Below are positions 8,467 to 16,628 of a DNA stretch of 64,000 bases, one piece after another; within the stretch, counting starts at the first letter, position 1, and every line of letters begins with the position of its first letter. The DNA is from JACMRP01 sp047302465 (lineage in GTDB: Bacteria > Bdellovibrionota > Bdellovibrionia > Bdellovibrionales > Bdellovibrionaceae). Where the stretch lies: NCBI RefSeq assembly GCF_047302465.1, contig NZ_CP178621.1, positions 558,001 to 622,000 on the forward strand, in the 5' to 3' direction. The notes below the pieces were generated by a model. The model was not told where the DNA came from. It was given only the letters and a program-made list of their open reading frames with translations, and ran no database searches. The position numbers were made by a program, and so were the translations under genes.

Positions 8467-8856
8467 ATGGCTTCCGTATTTACAAAAATCATCCAGGGCG
8501 AATTGCCTTGTTACAAAATTTATGAAGACGCAGAAATTCTGTCCTTCTTAGCTATTGATCAAGTGAATTTGGGTCACACGTTGGTGATCTGTAAAGAAGA
8601 GATCAATCATTGGACTGAAGTTCCACCTGAAACTTATGCACGTCTTCATCAAGTGTCGCAAAAAATTGGTAAGGCGATTTTGAAAGCATCCGGCAGTCCG
8701 CGAGTAGGACAGATCGTAGCCGGCTTTGAAGTGCCTCATTATCATTTGCACTTAATCCCAGCTTGGTCGATTCCAGATTTGGATTTCAAAAGAGCTCAAC
8801 GCCGCTCGGACGAAGAGATGAAGAAGATTCAAGCGGAAATCATTCGTCATTTGTAG
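8467..8856 (+). CDS. HIT-family nucleotide hydrolase/transferase
   Basis: 129 residues. The histidine triad HYHLHL is at residues 91-96 (His91, His93, His95), preceded by the usual N-terminal segment (FTKIIQGELPCYKIYED). HIT proteins hydrolyse nucleotide phosphoramidates or dinucleotide substrates in the cytoplasm. An AAGGAG site lies in the 3' end of the preceding transpeptidase gene, suggesting co-transcription. A terminator follows at 8898. Confidence 0.93.
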   Translation: MASVFTKIIQGELPCYKIYEDAEILSFLAIDQVNLGHTLVICKEEINHWTEVPPETYARLHQVSQKIGKAILKASGSPRVGQIVAGFEVPHYHLHLIPAWSIPDLDFKRAQRRSDEEMKKIQAEIIRHL

Positions 8857-8897
8857 CTTAAAGAGACCCTATTTGAACCAAGAGTATAAGTAAAAAC

Positions 8898-8926
8898 GCA
8901 CTGATTTTTCGATGTCAGTGCTTTTT
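8898..8926 (+). terminator. Rho-independent terminator after HIT gene
   Basis: GCACTGA (8898-8904) pairs with TCAGTGC (8915-8921), followed by TTTTT. Closes the transpeptidase-HIT transcript. Confidence 0.85.
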
Positions 8927-8954
8927 ATTGAGATTGTGGATAAGTTATTAGTGG

Positions 8955-9344
8955 TTAACGACTATAAGTCGAAACTTCTATTAAATTGCAATCTGGATCA
9001 CGAAAATAGACTGACTCAATAGGCCCAATGGCTCCCGTTCTCATAATAGGTCCATCTTCAATTGTAATTCCGCACAATTTAAGGTGCTCAACAACCGATT
9101 GAATTGAAGACTCGGTGATAATGCAGATATCTAGCGAGCCAGGCATAGGTACTTTCGCCTTTGGCTCAAACTCACGGCCCTTCTGATGGAGATTAAATTT
9201 AGATTTTCCAAATGAGAGTGCGCGGCGCCCTTGGCCGAAAGTTTCAGCTTTCATGCCTAAGACTTTTTCATAAAAAATAACTGTGCTTTCGATATTTTCT
9301 ACTGTCAGTACTACATGATCTATTCTGTCGATTGTTATTCCCAT
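8955..9344 (-). CDS. VOC-family (glyoxalase/dioxygenase fold) protein
   Basis: 129 residues forming one complete VOC domain: N-terminal IDHVVLTVENIESTVIFYEKVLGM, a middle strand FNLHQKGREFEPKA, and C-terminal YFRDPDCNLIEVS with the Glu that usually binds metal. The His near the start and the Glu near the end are the expected metal ligands. This layout matches small STM3117-like lactoylglutathione-lyase relatives; the substrate cannot be told. It is convergent with the HIT gene and stands alone; the 720 bases beyond its start hold no clear gene. Confidence 0.9.
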   Translation of the reverse strand: MGITIDRIDHVVLTVENIESTVIFYEKVLGMKAETFGQGRRALSFGKSKFNLHQKGREFEPKAKVPMPGSLDICIITESSIQSVVEHLKLCGITIEDGPIMRTGAIGPIESVYFRDPDCNLIEVSTYSR

Positions 9345-10065
9345 GCCACGAGGCTAAACCCAATATGTACCTGCGATCAATATTCAAATGGTTTACGGCC
9401 ACATGGACATCGCAAAAGCACTGACTTCATGACGAGCAATGTGACAGGAAGCCGGGCCTACTTAGATTCAAGAATTCAGTTTATTATGGCTATATTCACA
9501 CTGACTAGAAATCTCAACGACCGAAGTTTGTGTCTCAGAATGAGAGAACGAGATTCTAAAACCTAAGCTAGGAAATCCTGCGAGTCATTTGAGCCATACG
9601 GAATTTTTTATTCGCGCGTTTCTATCTACTCGTATTTATTTCGTTTGCTTCACTCTTAAAATGACACTCGAAAGACTGGACCTCTTTTTCCGAATTTTCC
9701 ATGGCGGTGAATATCGCAAAAAGGTAATATGGATGAAAGCCTCTCTGGAGGTTGGGAAGGAGGTGGTGCTATGGTTCTATCATGTGACATAACCAAGGCG
9801 GAGGTGACGACTTCTTAGTCGTCTAGACTTCGCCAGAATTTCCGGCGGACGGCTGAGCACCGAAAGGATCCAAGCCGTCCCGCCTCTTGATTTCACTCCC
9901 TTCGCAAAAAAATCTCTTCCAAAAAAATCGTGCTAGTAAATTTCTGATCGAGAGAACGTGCCTTTTCTGAGGAGCAGCAGTTAGTGCTGCAGAAATGCAG
10001 CAGTTTGCGTCCACTGTGGTCATTTATAATTGCACTCGTTCAGCAGCTGACGTGAACATCATTTC
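9345..10065. other. 720-bp intergenic region without a supported gene
   Basis: Short open frames on the plus strand (about 9315-9566 and 9589-9792) encode protein-unlike sequence with no ribosome-binding site, so I do not call them. The right half carries copy A of the repeat at 9811-9993 and a small hairpin GCAGCA/TGCTGC just after 9970. This may be decayed DNA upstream of the glycine-rich gene. Confidence 0.5.
9811..9993 (+). repeat. Diverged direct repeat, copy A
   Basis: Shares blocks in the same order with copy B at 12334-12451: CTTCTTAGTC then CTAGAC-TTCG, an identical 18-mer CGCCTCTTGATTTCACTC (9881-9898), then AAATTTCT..TCGA, GAACGT and CTTTTCTG-GG..GCAGTTA. Copy A is longer, with inserts between the blocks. 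It ends 72 bases before the start of the glycine-rich gene. Confidence 0.75.
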
Positions 10066-11034
10066 ATGATGAGTAGAAAAACATTATTTGTCTTATCTAT
10101 TGGTTGCGGAATCACTCTCACTTCTTTCTTCGCAAGCTCACAAACAACACCTTTTGCTTTTTTTAAAAAACCACCTAATGCACCTGTTGTATCTACGATC
10201 GTGACTTCAAATGCGTCGTGGCCTGTGCCTGCCAATTGGAATAACTCCAATAACAAAGTTGAATGTATCGGCGGCGGTGCTGGCGGTGCTGCTGGACAGG
10301 GGACAGGGACCTTCAATGGCGGTGGCGGTGGTGGCGGTGGTGCTTATACTTACGTCACGAATATGACACTCACTCCAGGCGGAACTGCGGCGGTGGTGAT
10401 TGGTTCCGGTGGAGGTTCAGGAACTAACGGGGGCGACACGACATTCAATGGTGGCGCAACACTCACTGCTAAAGGCGGTTCTACCGGCACTCCTGCTGGT
10501 GCATCCGGTGCCGGAGGAAGTGCGGCATCATCAATTCCTTCAGCGAATGCTTTTAGTGGTGGTAATGGCGGAGCTGGTGGCGGCTCCGGCGGTGGGGTCT
10601 CTGCTGCGGGCGGTGGCGGTGGTGCTGCCGGACAAGACAGCGCCGGCGGTAATGGTGGAGCTGGTTCCTCAAGTTCCAATGGCTCTGGCGGTGGTGGCGG
10701 AGGTGGAAACTGTTCTACTTGCGTCGGTGGCGATGGTACGACCACTACGGGAGGAGCTGGAGCAACCGCTGGGAATAATGGTGGTGCCGGTGGTAAAGGC
10801 GCCAATCAGTGGACTACTAATAATGCTGCAGGATCTGCTGGAACAAACTTTTCTGCCTCTGTCGGTAGCGGCGGCGGAGGCGGTGGCGCCGCAGGCGGTA
10901 TGAGTGGAGTGCCTGGGGATCCAGGTGGAAACTACGGTGCCGGTGGCGGCGGAGGCGGTGGTTTCAATGGGAGTCCCGGCCTTGGTGGAAGCGGAATCAA
11001 AGGCGCTTGCCGCGTAACCTACACACCGCCATAG
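10066..11034 (+). CDS. Glycine-rich secreted surface protein
   Basis: 322 residues; signal peptide about residues 1-30 (ATG 10066 or 10069 both possible). After a short W-containing strand (SNASWPVPANWN), the protein is almost wholly Gly, Ala, Ser, Asn and Thr with runs of six to eight glycines. It ends GIKGACRVTYTPP, like the closing strand of phage-tail and adhesin glycine-rich domains. This points to a polyglycine-II type or loop-rich fibre exposed at the surface; adhesion is an inference. The GC-rich repetitive coding differs from its neighbours. Flanked upstream by repeat copy A, and followed after 87 bases by the beta-helix gene. Confidence 0.75.
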   Translation: MMSRKTLFVLSIGCGITLTSFFASSQTTPFAFFKKPPNAPVVSTIVTSNASWPVPANWNNSNNKVECIGGGAGGAAGQGTGTFNGGGGGGGGAYTYVTNMTLTPGGTAAVVIGSGGGSGTNGGDTTFNGGATLTAKGGSTGTPAGASGAGGSAASSIPSANAFSGGNGGAGGGSGGGVSAAGGGGGAAGQDSAGGNGGAGSSSSNGSGGGGGGGNCSTCVGGDGTTTTGGAGATAGNNGGAGGKGANQWTTNNAAGSAGTNFSASVGSGGGGGGAAGGMSGVPGDPGGNYGAGGGGGGGFNGSPGLGGSGIKGACRVTYTPP

Positions 11035-11121
11035 AACACATCTCATTTCGAGGCAGATTGTTTTTATTTAGTTCTCCCTCGGAGAATGGCGGTAAAATAG
11101 TCAAGAGCACGTGGGGGAAGA

Positions 11122-12303
11122 ATGGCTGACAGTCGTCGCAAAATCGGAACGGTGGTTTTACAAATCACAGCAGCTTCGATTTTAATTTTGGTATTTCAGA
11201 ACTGCGGTTCATCTTCAAATTTTTCTGATGTGCAAAACACGAATCTATCATCGGGAGCAACTCCTACTCCGGCACCAATAGATCCTACGATTCCAACTCG
11301 TTGTGCGAATGCGCTTCCTGCGTCGGCGCAATTGGCGGATGTTTCTCGTCCAACGACTGTTGTGGGTAGTGGAACCGCGGCAAGTTGTACCTTTGCTGCG
11401 CTGAAAGCCGCAGTCACTGCGGGCGGAGTCATTACATTTAACTGTGGCGCAAATCCTGTCACAATCCCCGTCACGGCGACACTGAACTTGCCGATAAATA
11501 TTAACACCGTGATTGATGGTGGTAGTCGTGTAACGCTTGACGGACAAAGCGCCGTTCAGATTTTGCGATTTAATTCCAGCAACTTTATGGTGAACACGGT
11601 CAGAGTGACTTTGCAGAACCTCACGGTGATTAATGGAAAAACGACTCCGGTCGCAAAGATTCCAACGGCACCAGCTCCGTGCTCGCAAGGTTATGATGAT
11701 GGTGAGGGTGGTGCCCTCTTTATGCGTGATGGAAATCTAACCATCATTAACAGTACATTCTCAAACAACCAAGCGGCACTACTTGGTCCTGATACTGGTG
11801 GCGGTGCGATTTACGTTTTGGGAAGCAAGTCTGGAATCGTCATCGCAAATAGTAAATTTGCAAATAACAAAGCTAGTAACGGTGGTGCGGTAGCAGGCCT
11901 TTTCGCGCAACTTGAGATTTACAACAGCTTGTTTCAAAACAACACGGCGACCGGCAATGGTGCAAACTACAACGATGCTTCGAAATGTTCTGTCGTGCAC
12001 AATGGACAAAACCAAGCAGGATCCGGTGGTAACGGCGGAGCTATTTACCAAGATGGCGGAAGATCCACGAATGTCATTTTGTGCGGCGACTACGTCGTGA
12101 ACAACAAGGCTGGCGCGAGTGCAAATGGCGGTGGTGTGTTCATGACGAGCAATGATTTTACTGGCTCGATCACAGTGCAAGATTCCATCGTGACGGGAAA
12201 TACTGGCGGCTACTGGACGACGGCGACAGGGCCGCATCTTGGAACTGCTTTTGGCGTGAATGCAAAAACATCCACTGTGATAAATTCGACTTTGCAGAAG
12301 TAA
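11122..12303 (+). CDS. Right-handed beta-helix (Pmp-like) surface protein, probable lipoprotein
   Basis: 393 residues. GGGGGA lies just before the ATG. A hydrophobic N-terminus ends in LVFQNCGSSS, a lipobox-like site although QNC is not canonical. The rest contains repeats typical of polymorphic outer-membrane/parallel beta-helix proteins: GGA[IL] turns (GGALFM, GGAIYV, GGAVAG, GGAIYQ, GGGVFM) alternating with F..N motifs (STFSNNQ, SKFANNK, SLFQNNT). Such helices form surface stalks or carbohydrate-binding rods. It follows the glycine-rich gene and is flanked downstream by repeat copy B, so both may belong to one surface-protein cassette. Confidence 0.75.
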   Translation: MADSRRKIGTVVLQITAASILILVFQNCGSSSNFSDVQNTNLSSGATPTPAPIDPTIPTRCANALPASAQLADVSRPTTVVGSGTAASCTFAALKAAVTAGGVITFNCGANPVTIPVTATLNLPININTVIDGGSRVTLDGQSAVQILRFNSSNFMVNTVRVTLQNLTVINGKTTPVAKIPTAPAPCSQGYDDGEGGALFMRDGNLTIINSTFSNNQAALLGPDTGGGAIYVLGSKSGIVIANSKFANNKASNGGAVAGLFAQLEIYNSLFQNNTATGNGANYNDASKCSVVHNGQNQAGSGGNGGAIYQDGGRSTNVILCGDYVVNNKAGASANGGGVFMTSNDFTGSITVQDSIVTGNTGGYWTTATGPHLGTAFGVNAKTSTVINSTLQK

Positions 12304-12333
12304 GGACAGAGCTCAGACTGGGTAACATAATGC

Positions 12334-12451
12334 CTTCTTAGTCAGCTAGACCTTCGTCCATCATCATATTTGACCATGTATCTCGCCTCTTGATTTCACT
12401 CACTTCCCATAAATTCTTGTCGAACGAACGTCCTCTTCTGGGCCGCAGTTA
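12334..12451 (+). repeat. Diverged direct repeat, copy B
   Basis: Shorter copy of the sequence at 9811-9993 in the same orientation. The identical 18-mer is at 12384-12401; CTTCTTAGTC is at 12334-12343; the GCAGTTA end is at 12445-12451. It ends 88 bases before the CheA start, a distance like that of copy A to the glycine-rich gene. Confidence 0.75.
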
Positions 12452-12539
12452 AATCACAATTAATCTTTACAGCATAAAGATAAGCCCTAGTAATTCCGAT
12501 AATTTATCAAATAGTTTATTGTCGCGCGCGCAAGGGTTT

Positions 12540-14258
12540 ATGTCAGATTCAGAGAACAAAAAATCATCAGCCATCATTGAACTCGATTTCGATTTCAGTG
12601 AGGTTCAAAATGTCTCGGAAGCTTTTTTTAAAGAGTCTGAAGAGATCTTATCTGATTTGGATGAGCATATCCTGCGTCTTGAGAATCAAGCACACGACGA
12701 AATCCTGCTGCAATCTCTTTTCCGCAAAGTTCATACATTGAAAGGCAGTGTCGGCGCTGTCCCTGGTGGTCAGTTATTCGGCTCTCTTTCCCATGAGTTC
12801 GAGACTTTGTTAGATCGTCTGCGCAAACAAAAGATTCAACCAAATACTGAGTGTATCGAGATCTTTTTGCACAGCTCTCGTTTATTGAAAATTCTTGCAG
12901 AGAGCCTGCGCACGCACCGAGAGATTTATCCCGAAGAACTCAGTGAGGCGATTGAACTCATATCTCGTTATGGCAGTTTCCAACTGACTGCTTCCATAGA
13001 AGAGACTCCTCGTAGAGTTTTGCATAGTGAAGCTCATGACGAAGACAAAAAGCAAAATAAAGACGGCATTTGGCTTTCTAAGGAGCAAATGTCCTCTTTG
13101 ATGGAGCTTTCGAGTGAATTCATTATTCTTAAGAACTCCGTTCAAACTTTAACGTCTTCTAAAGAAACTCTTTCGATGCAGAAGATGCTGGAAAAGCAAA
13201 ACAGCCTTTCTCAATCTTTGAATGCATTGTCAGATCAGTTCCAAAATATTTTGGATAAAGCGCAAAAGACGCCACTCAAGGAAGCCTTCTCGGGATTGTC
13301 TCCGCTTATTCGTCAAGCGGCCTATGAACTTAAAAAAGAAGTTCAAGTTATCGAAGAGGGTTGGGAACTTGAAGTAGATAAGGCTTTGGCGCAAGATCTG
13401 TATAAATCTTTGATCCACATGGTACGAAATGCTTTAGATCACGGGATCGAAAAGCCCGAGGATCGAACTCAAGCCGGAAAATCCGCACAAGGCACTCTAA
13501 AAATCCATGTCGAAGAAAAAAGTTCCGTAATTCACTGTGAAATCTCGGATGACGGTCGCGGTCTTGATAAGGATCGTATTCTGCAACGAGCTTTGGAAAA
13601 GGGCCTGACGAACAGTCTTGAGGCTAGTCAGCTCAGCGAAGAAAAAATATTTGCATTTATTTTTCATCCTGGTTTTTCGACCAAAGAAAAAATCACGACA
13701 ATGTCGGGTCGCGGAGTCGGGATGGATGTCGTGCAGAATATGGTCACGAGCTATGGTGGAAGTATTGATATCCAATCAACCCCAGGGCAAGGTGCCCGTA
13801 TTCAGCTAAATATTCCTGTTCCTAAAAATCTTCTAATTGAGCGTTGCTTGTTAGGCGAGTGGCAAGAATTCGCATTCGCCTTTCCGTTGTCTCAAGTTTC
13901 ACATATCAGCTCTTGCGACGAACTTCAGGTTACAGAAGTCGACCAAATGCGTTTTTGTCAGTTTGAAAATCGCACAGTTCCGTTGCTGACGGTGGAAGAA
14001 GTTTACAAATTTAGAACGTCGCTTGCTTTGGAAAAAGTAAAAACCATGTCGGTTGTTTTCCTAAAATTCGAAAATTTCACTTTGGGGATGCTGGTCGACA
14101 AAATTCAGCATCAAGCTGATTTGGTCATCAAGTCTTTTGGTACCCTGATTAAGAAAGTTCCAGGTTTTAAAGGCAATTCCGTACTGACGGAAGAGCAAGT
14201 TGCTTATGTCGTTGATGTGCAAGAACTGCAAAGTCTTTTGCAGAAGGAGGCTTCATGA
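12540..14258 (+). CDS. cheA: CheA-type histidine kinase
   Basis: 572 residues from ATG 12540 (a TTG at 12519 is in frame; AAGGG at 12532-12536 is close to the ATG). Domains: HPt with phospho-accepting His65 in HTLKGS; a short linker with no recognisable P2; dimerisation helices (about 180-235); HATPase with N-box (HMVRNALDHGIEKPEDR), G1 (DDGRGLD) and G2 (MSGRGVGMDVV); C-terminal CheW-like domain. It phosphorylates response regulators at a chemoreceptor array or similar complex. The next gene overlaps by 4 bases and encodes a CheW-like protein. Lack of a P2 domain and of nearby receptors suggests a specialised pathway rather than the main chemotaxis system. Confidence 0.88.
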   Translation: MSDSENKKSSAIIELDFDFSEVQNVSEAFFKESEEILSDLDEHILRLENQAHDEILLQSLFRKVHTLKGSVGAVPGGQLFGSLSHEFETLLDRLRKQKIQPNTECIEIFLHSSRLLKILAESLRTHREIYPEELSEAIELISRYGSFQLTASIEETPRRVLHSEAHDEDKKQNKDGIWLSKEQMSSLMELSSEFIILKNSVQTLTSSKETLSMQKMLEKQNSLSQSLNALSDQFQNILDKAQKTPLKEAFSGLSPLIRQAAYELKKEVQVIEEGWELEVDKALAQDLYKSLIHMVRNALDHGIEKPEDRTQAGKSAQGTLKIHVEEKSSVIHCEISDDGRGLDKDRILQRALEKGLTNSLEASQLSEEKIFAFIFHPGFSTKEKITTMSGRGVGMDVVQNMVTSYGGSIDIQSTPGQGARIQLNIPVPKNLLIERCLLGEWQEFAFAFPLSQVSHISSCDELQVTEVDQMRFCQFENRTVPLLTVEEVYKFRTSLALEKVKTMSVVFLKFENFTLGMLVDKIQHQADLVIKSFGTLIKKVPGFKGNSVLTEEQVAYVVDVQELQSLLQKEAS

Positions 14259-15019
14259 GTGCTCTGAAGCTCGACGACTTTGCTCAAGAGATGCGAGACC
14301 ACTACATTGCTACCACCGTAGAGTCTTTAGCTCGATTTGTTTCGATGGGAAGTTTCGCGGCTGATGTAAAAGCGGCCTTAGCGGAATGGTGCTCAGAAGC
14401 GCGATCAAATGAGATGACTCATTTTGCCGGACTTCTGGAAAGCCTTAAAACTCCGATCGAGTCTGGAGCTTTAAGTAGTGAAGATGTTCCAGGCCCGCTG
14501 TCAAAGTTGCTTCAAGAATATTTAGAGATTCTTAAAACCCAAGAAGACTCTGCGGAGTATGCTGCGAAATATTCAGAAGCTCTGAAGAGAGTCTTAGGTG
14601 ATGGAGCTCAACTGTACCTTCAGTGTGTCAGTGGCGAGCATCACTTCGTAGTTCCGGTAAAACATGTCATCGAAATTGTCGGAAATAAGAAGGTTTATCC
14701 TCTACCACTACAACAATCTGGTGTGCGTGGGCTTATGAGCTTCCGTGGGCAAGGAATTCCGGTCATCAATTTGAATGACTTTGGTTTTGAAAACAAAAAA
14801 GATAAAAATGAAAAAACATATTTCGTCGTCTGTGACTTTGAATCCTCGTTCTTTGCTTTGGAAGTCCATAGAACAGACGATGTCGTAGAGTTCGAAGCCT
14901 CTCAATTTCAAAGCTGTTCAGAGTCTGACCTGTTGTCTCCAGTTGTCGACCAGTTCGTGATTCGAGATCAAAAATCTCTGATGCTTTTAGATATCAAGAA
15001 ACTGGTAAAACATGAATAA
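14255..15019 (+). CDS. CheW-domain protein with extra N-terminal region
   Basis: 254 residues. ATGA overlap with the kinase gene. The C-terminal ~150 residues are a CheW fold (LYLQCVSGEHHFVVPVKHVIEIV, LPLQQSGVRGLMSFRGQGIPVINL), which normally couples CheA to receptors. The N-terminal ~100 residues are helical, acidic and not recognised; they could dock another partner. It overlaps the following CheD-CheB gene by 8 bases, so all three are translated as one operon. Confidence 0.85.
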   Translation: MSALKLDDFAQEMRDHYIATTVESLARFVSMGSFAADVKAALAEWCSEARSNEMTHFAGLLESLKTPIESGALSSEDVPGPLSKLLQEYLEILKTQEDSAEYAAKYSEALKRVLGDGAQLYLQCVSGEHHFVVPVKHVIEIVGNKKVYPLPLQQSGVRGLMSFRGQGIPVINLNDFGFENKKDKNEKTYFVVCDFESSFFALEVHRTDDVVEFEASQFQSCSESDLLSPVVDQFVIRDQKSLMLLDIKKLVKHE

Positions 15020-16580
15020 GCACTATCTATTCCCCGGAAAACTAGCAGCGTTCAAAGAAGAAACATTGATTTCGACTCTGCTGGGATCTTGTGTTGCGGT
15101 AGCTTTGCACGATCCAGTTGCTAAAGTCGGTGGACTGAATCATTACCTTTTGGCAGAGCCCGGAGCGCATGACGTTCCAAATCCTCGCTACGGTTCTGCT
15201 GCAATAGAAATGCTTATCGAGGAAATGCTTCGCTTAGGAGCTTCGCTGGATAGAATCCAAGCCAAAGTTTACGGCGGTGGAAACGTGATCGCAGTTTCGG
15301 TTGTTGGTGAAAGCATCGGGCAAAGAAATATCGAAGTTGCCGAGCGCCTATTGCAAAAACATGGCATCCGCATTCTCGAAAGAAATGTCGGCGGAGAGTC
15401 CGGCCGTACTTTGAAAGTAAATACTCATACGTTTGAAGTTATCCACAGCTTTAGTAACGAAGAGGCGGCGGGTTCAGCATCAGTTGATGTCTCGGGCTTT
15501 AAACCACTTCAGGTTGCAAAAACAGTCAAAGTCCTTATTGTCGATGACTCTGCAACGGTCAGAACTTTGTTTACGAATATTTTCCAGAAGAGCGGTTTGG
15601 AAGTTGTCGGCGCAGCGGCGGATCCATATCAGGCACGCGAGATGATTGCTGCCAAAAAGCCAGATGTGCTGACACTGGATATCGAGATGCCCCGTATGAG
15701 TGGCGTGATGTTTTTAGAAAAGCTTATGAAGTTTCAACCGACTCCAGTGGTGATGGTATCTTCGTTGGGAAGCACCGGGGAAGCGGCAATGAAGTCGCTC
15801 GAGCTCGGCGCCGTCGAATTTGTTCATAAGCCTTCACAATTCGATCCTCAGGTACTAAAAGACCTAGCGACAACACTTGTCGAAAAAGTTCGGGCAGCGG
15901 CGTCTGTGAATGTTTTAAAGAAAATCAAAGAACGCCCAGCTGTCGTACCGACGGTCGAGATGAATGTCTCAGCAGCCGGTAAGGCCCGTAAGAAAACCCA
16001 AGAACTTAAAGTGGTGGTGCTTGGCGGAAATGCAGGCAGCGCTCCTGGGTTAGAAAAGATTTTATGTTCTTTAGCGGTGGACACTCCGCCGGTGGTCGTT
16101 TCGTGCAGTATAGTCACGAACTTCCTGGAAAGCTTCTGTCAGAAGCTGAAGGGGAAAACCAAAGTGAATTTGGCTGTGGGTAAAGATGGGGACTTCATGC
16201 GTATGGGCAGCGTCTACCTGATCCCTGCGGGTCACCACGGCAAAATAGTTGCAGGTGCCAACGGTCCTCAGCTCAAGCTTGAAAAAGGGATTCCGGTCGC
16301 ATCGCAATTGCCTTCGTCCAATGTTCTTTTCCAATCTGCTGTTCAAGCCTACGGTGGGGGCGTTTACGCCATCCTTCTAGCAGGTTATGGCACAGATGGG
16401 GTGGACGGTCTTAGTGCTATTCAAAATAAAGGTGGCATGACGGTTGTTCAGCACCCGGAAGACGCACAATTCCCTTATGGCCCGCAAAAGGCTATTGAGG
16501 TGGGTGTGGCAGAGCAAATCCTGGTGGCAGACGAAATCGCCAAACATCTAATGCAATACCGCAACCAATCCGTTTTCTAA
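15012..16580 (+). CDS. CheD-CheB fusion with inactive methylesterase domain
   Basis: 522 residues. Residues 1-150 are CheD: Cys27 in LLGSCVAV and His44 in GGLNHYLL are the deamidase residues, with Ser21 where Thr is usual. Residues about 172-295 are a receiver with acidic pair Asp178-Asp179 and phospho-site Asp223 (LTLDIEMP). Residues about 332-520 align along their length with the CheB methylesterase, but the nucleophile Ser of GASTGG is Asn340 (LGGNAGSA) and the catalytic His of SQHM is Ser366 (VVSCSIV); only Asp462 remains. The receiver and deamidase look able to work while the esterase should be dead. Last gene of the cheA operon. Confidence 0.9.
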   Translation: MNKHYLFPGKLAAFKEETLISTLLGSCVAVALHDPVAKVGGLNHYLLAEPGAHDVPNPRYGSAAIEMLIEEMLRLGASLDRIQAKVYGGGNVIAVSVVGESIGQRNIEVAERLLQKHGIRILERNVGGESGRTLKVNTHTFEVIHSFSNEEAAGSASVDVSGFKPLQVAKTVKVLIVDDSATVRTLFTNIFQKSGLEVVGAAADPYQAREMIAAKKPDVLTLDIEMPRMSGVMFLEKLMKFQPTPVVMVSSLGSTGEAAMKSLELGAVEFVHKPSQFDPQVLKDLATTLVEKVRAAASVNVLKKIKERPAVVPTVEMNVSAAGKARKKTQELKVVVLGGNAGSAPGLEKILCSLAVDTPPVVVSCSIVTNFLESFCQKLKGKTKVNLAVGKDGDFMRMGSVYLIPAGHHGKIVAGANGPQLKLEKGIPVASQLPSSNVLFQSAVQAYGGGVYAILLAGYGTDGVDGLSAIQNKGGMTVVQHPEDAQFPYGPQKAIEVGVAEQILVADEIAKHLMQYRNQSVF

Positions 16581-16628
16581 GGGCAGCCAATAGTTGCCTT
16601 TTCAGAGCTTTTGCATGATGTTGGGGGC

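Noticed and set aside
9315..9792. Two plus-strand open frames in the 9345-10065 gap
   Set aside because: No ribosome-binding site, unusual composition and no recognisable domain; the first overlaps the VOC gene start region.
10350..11046. Long frames opposite and in the other frame of the glycine-rich gene
   Set aside because: Low-complexity coding leaves open frames on every strand; Pro/Ala-rich products are artefacts of GGC/GGT repeats.
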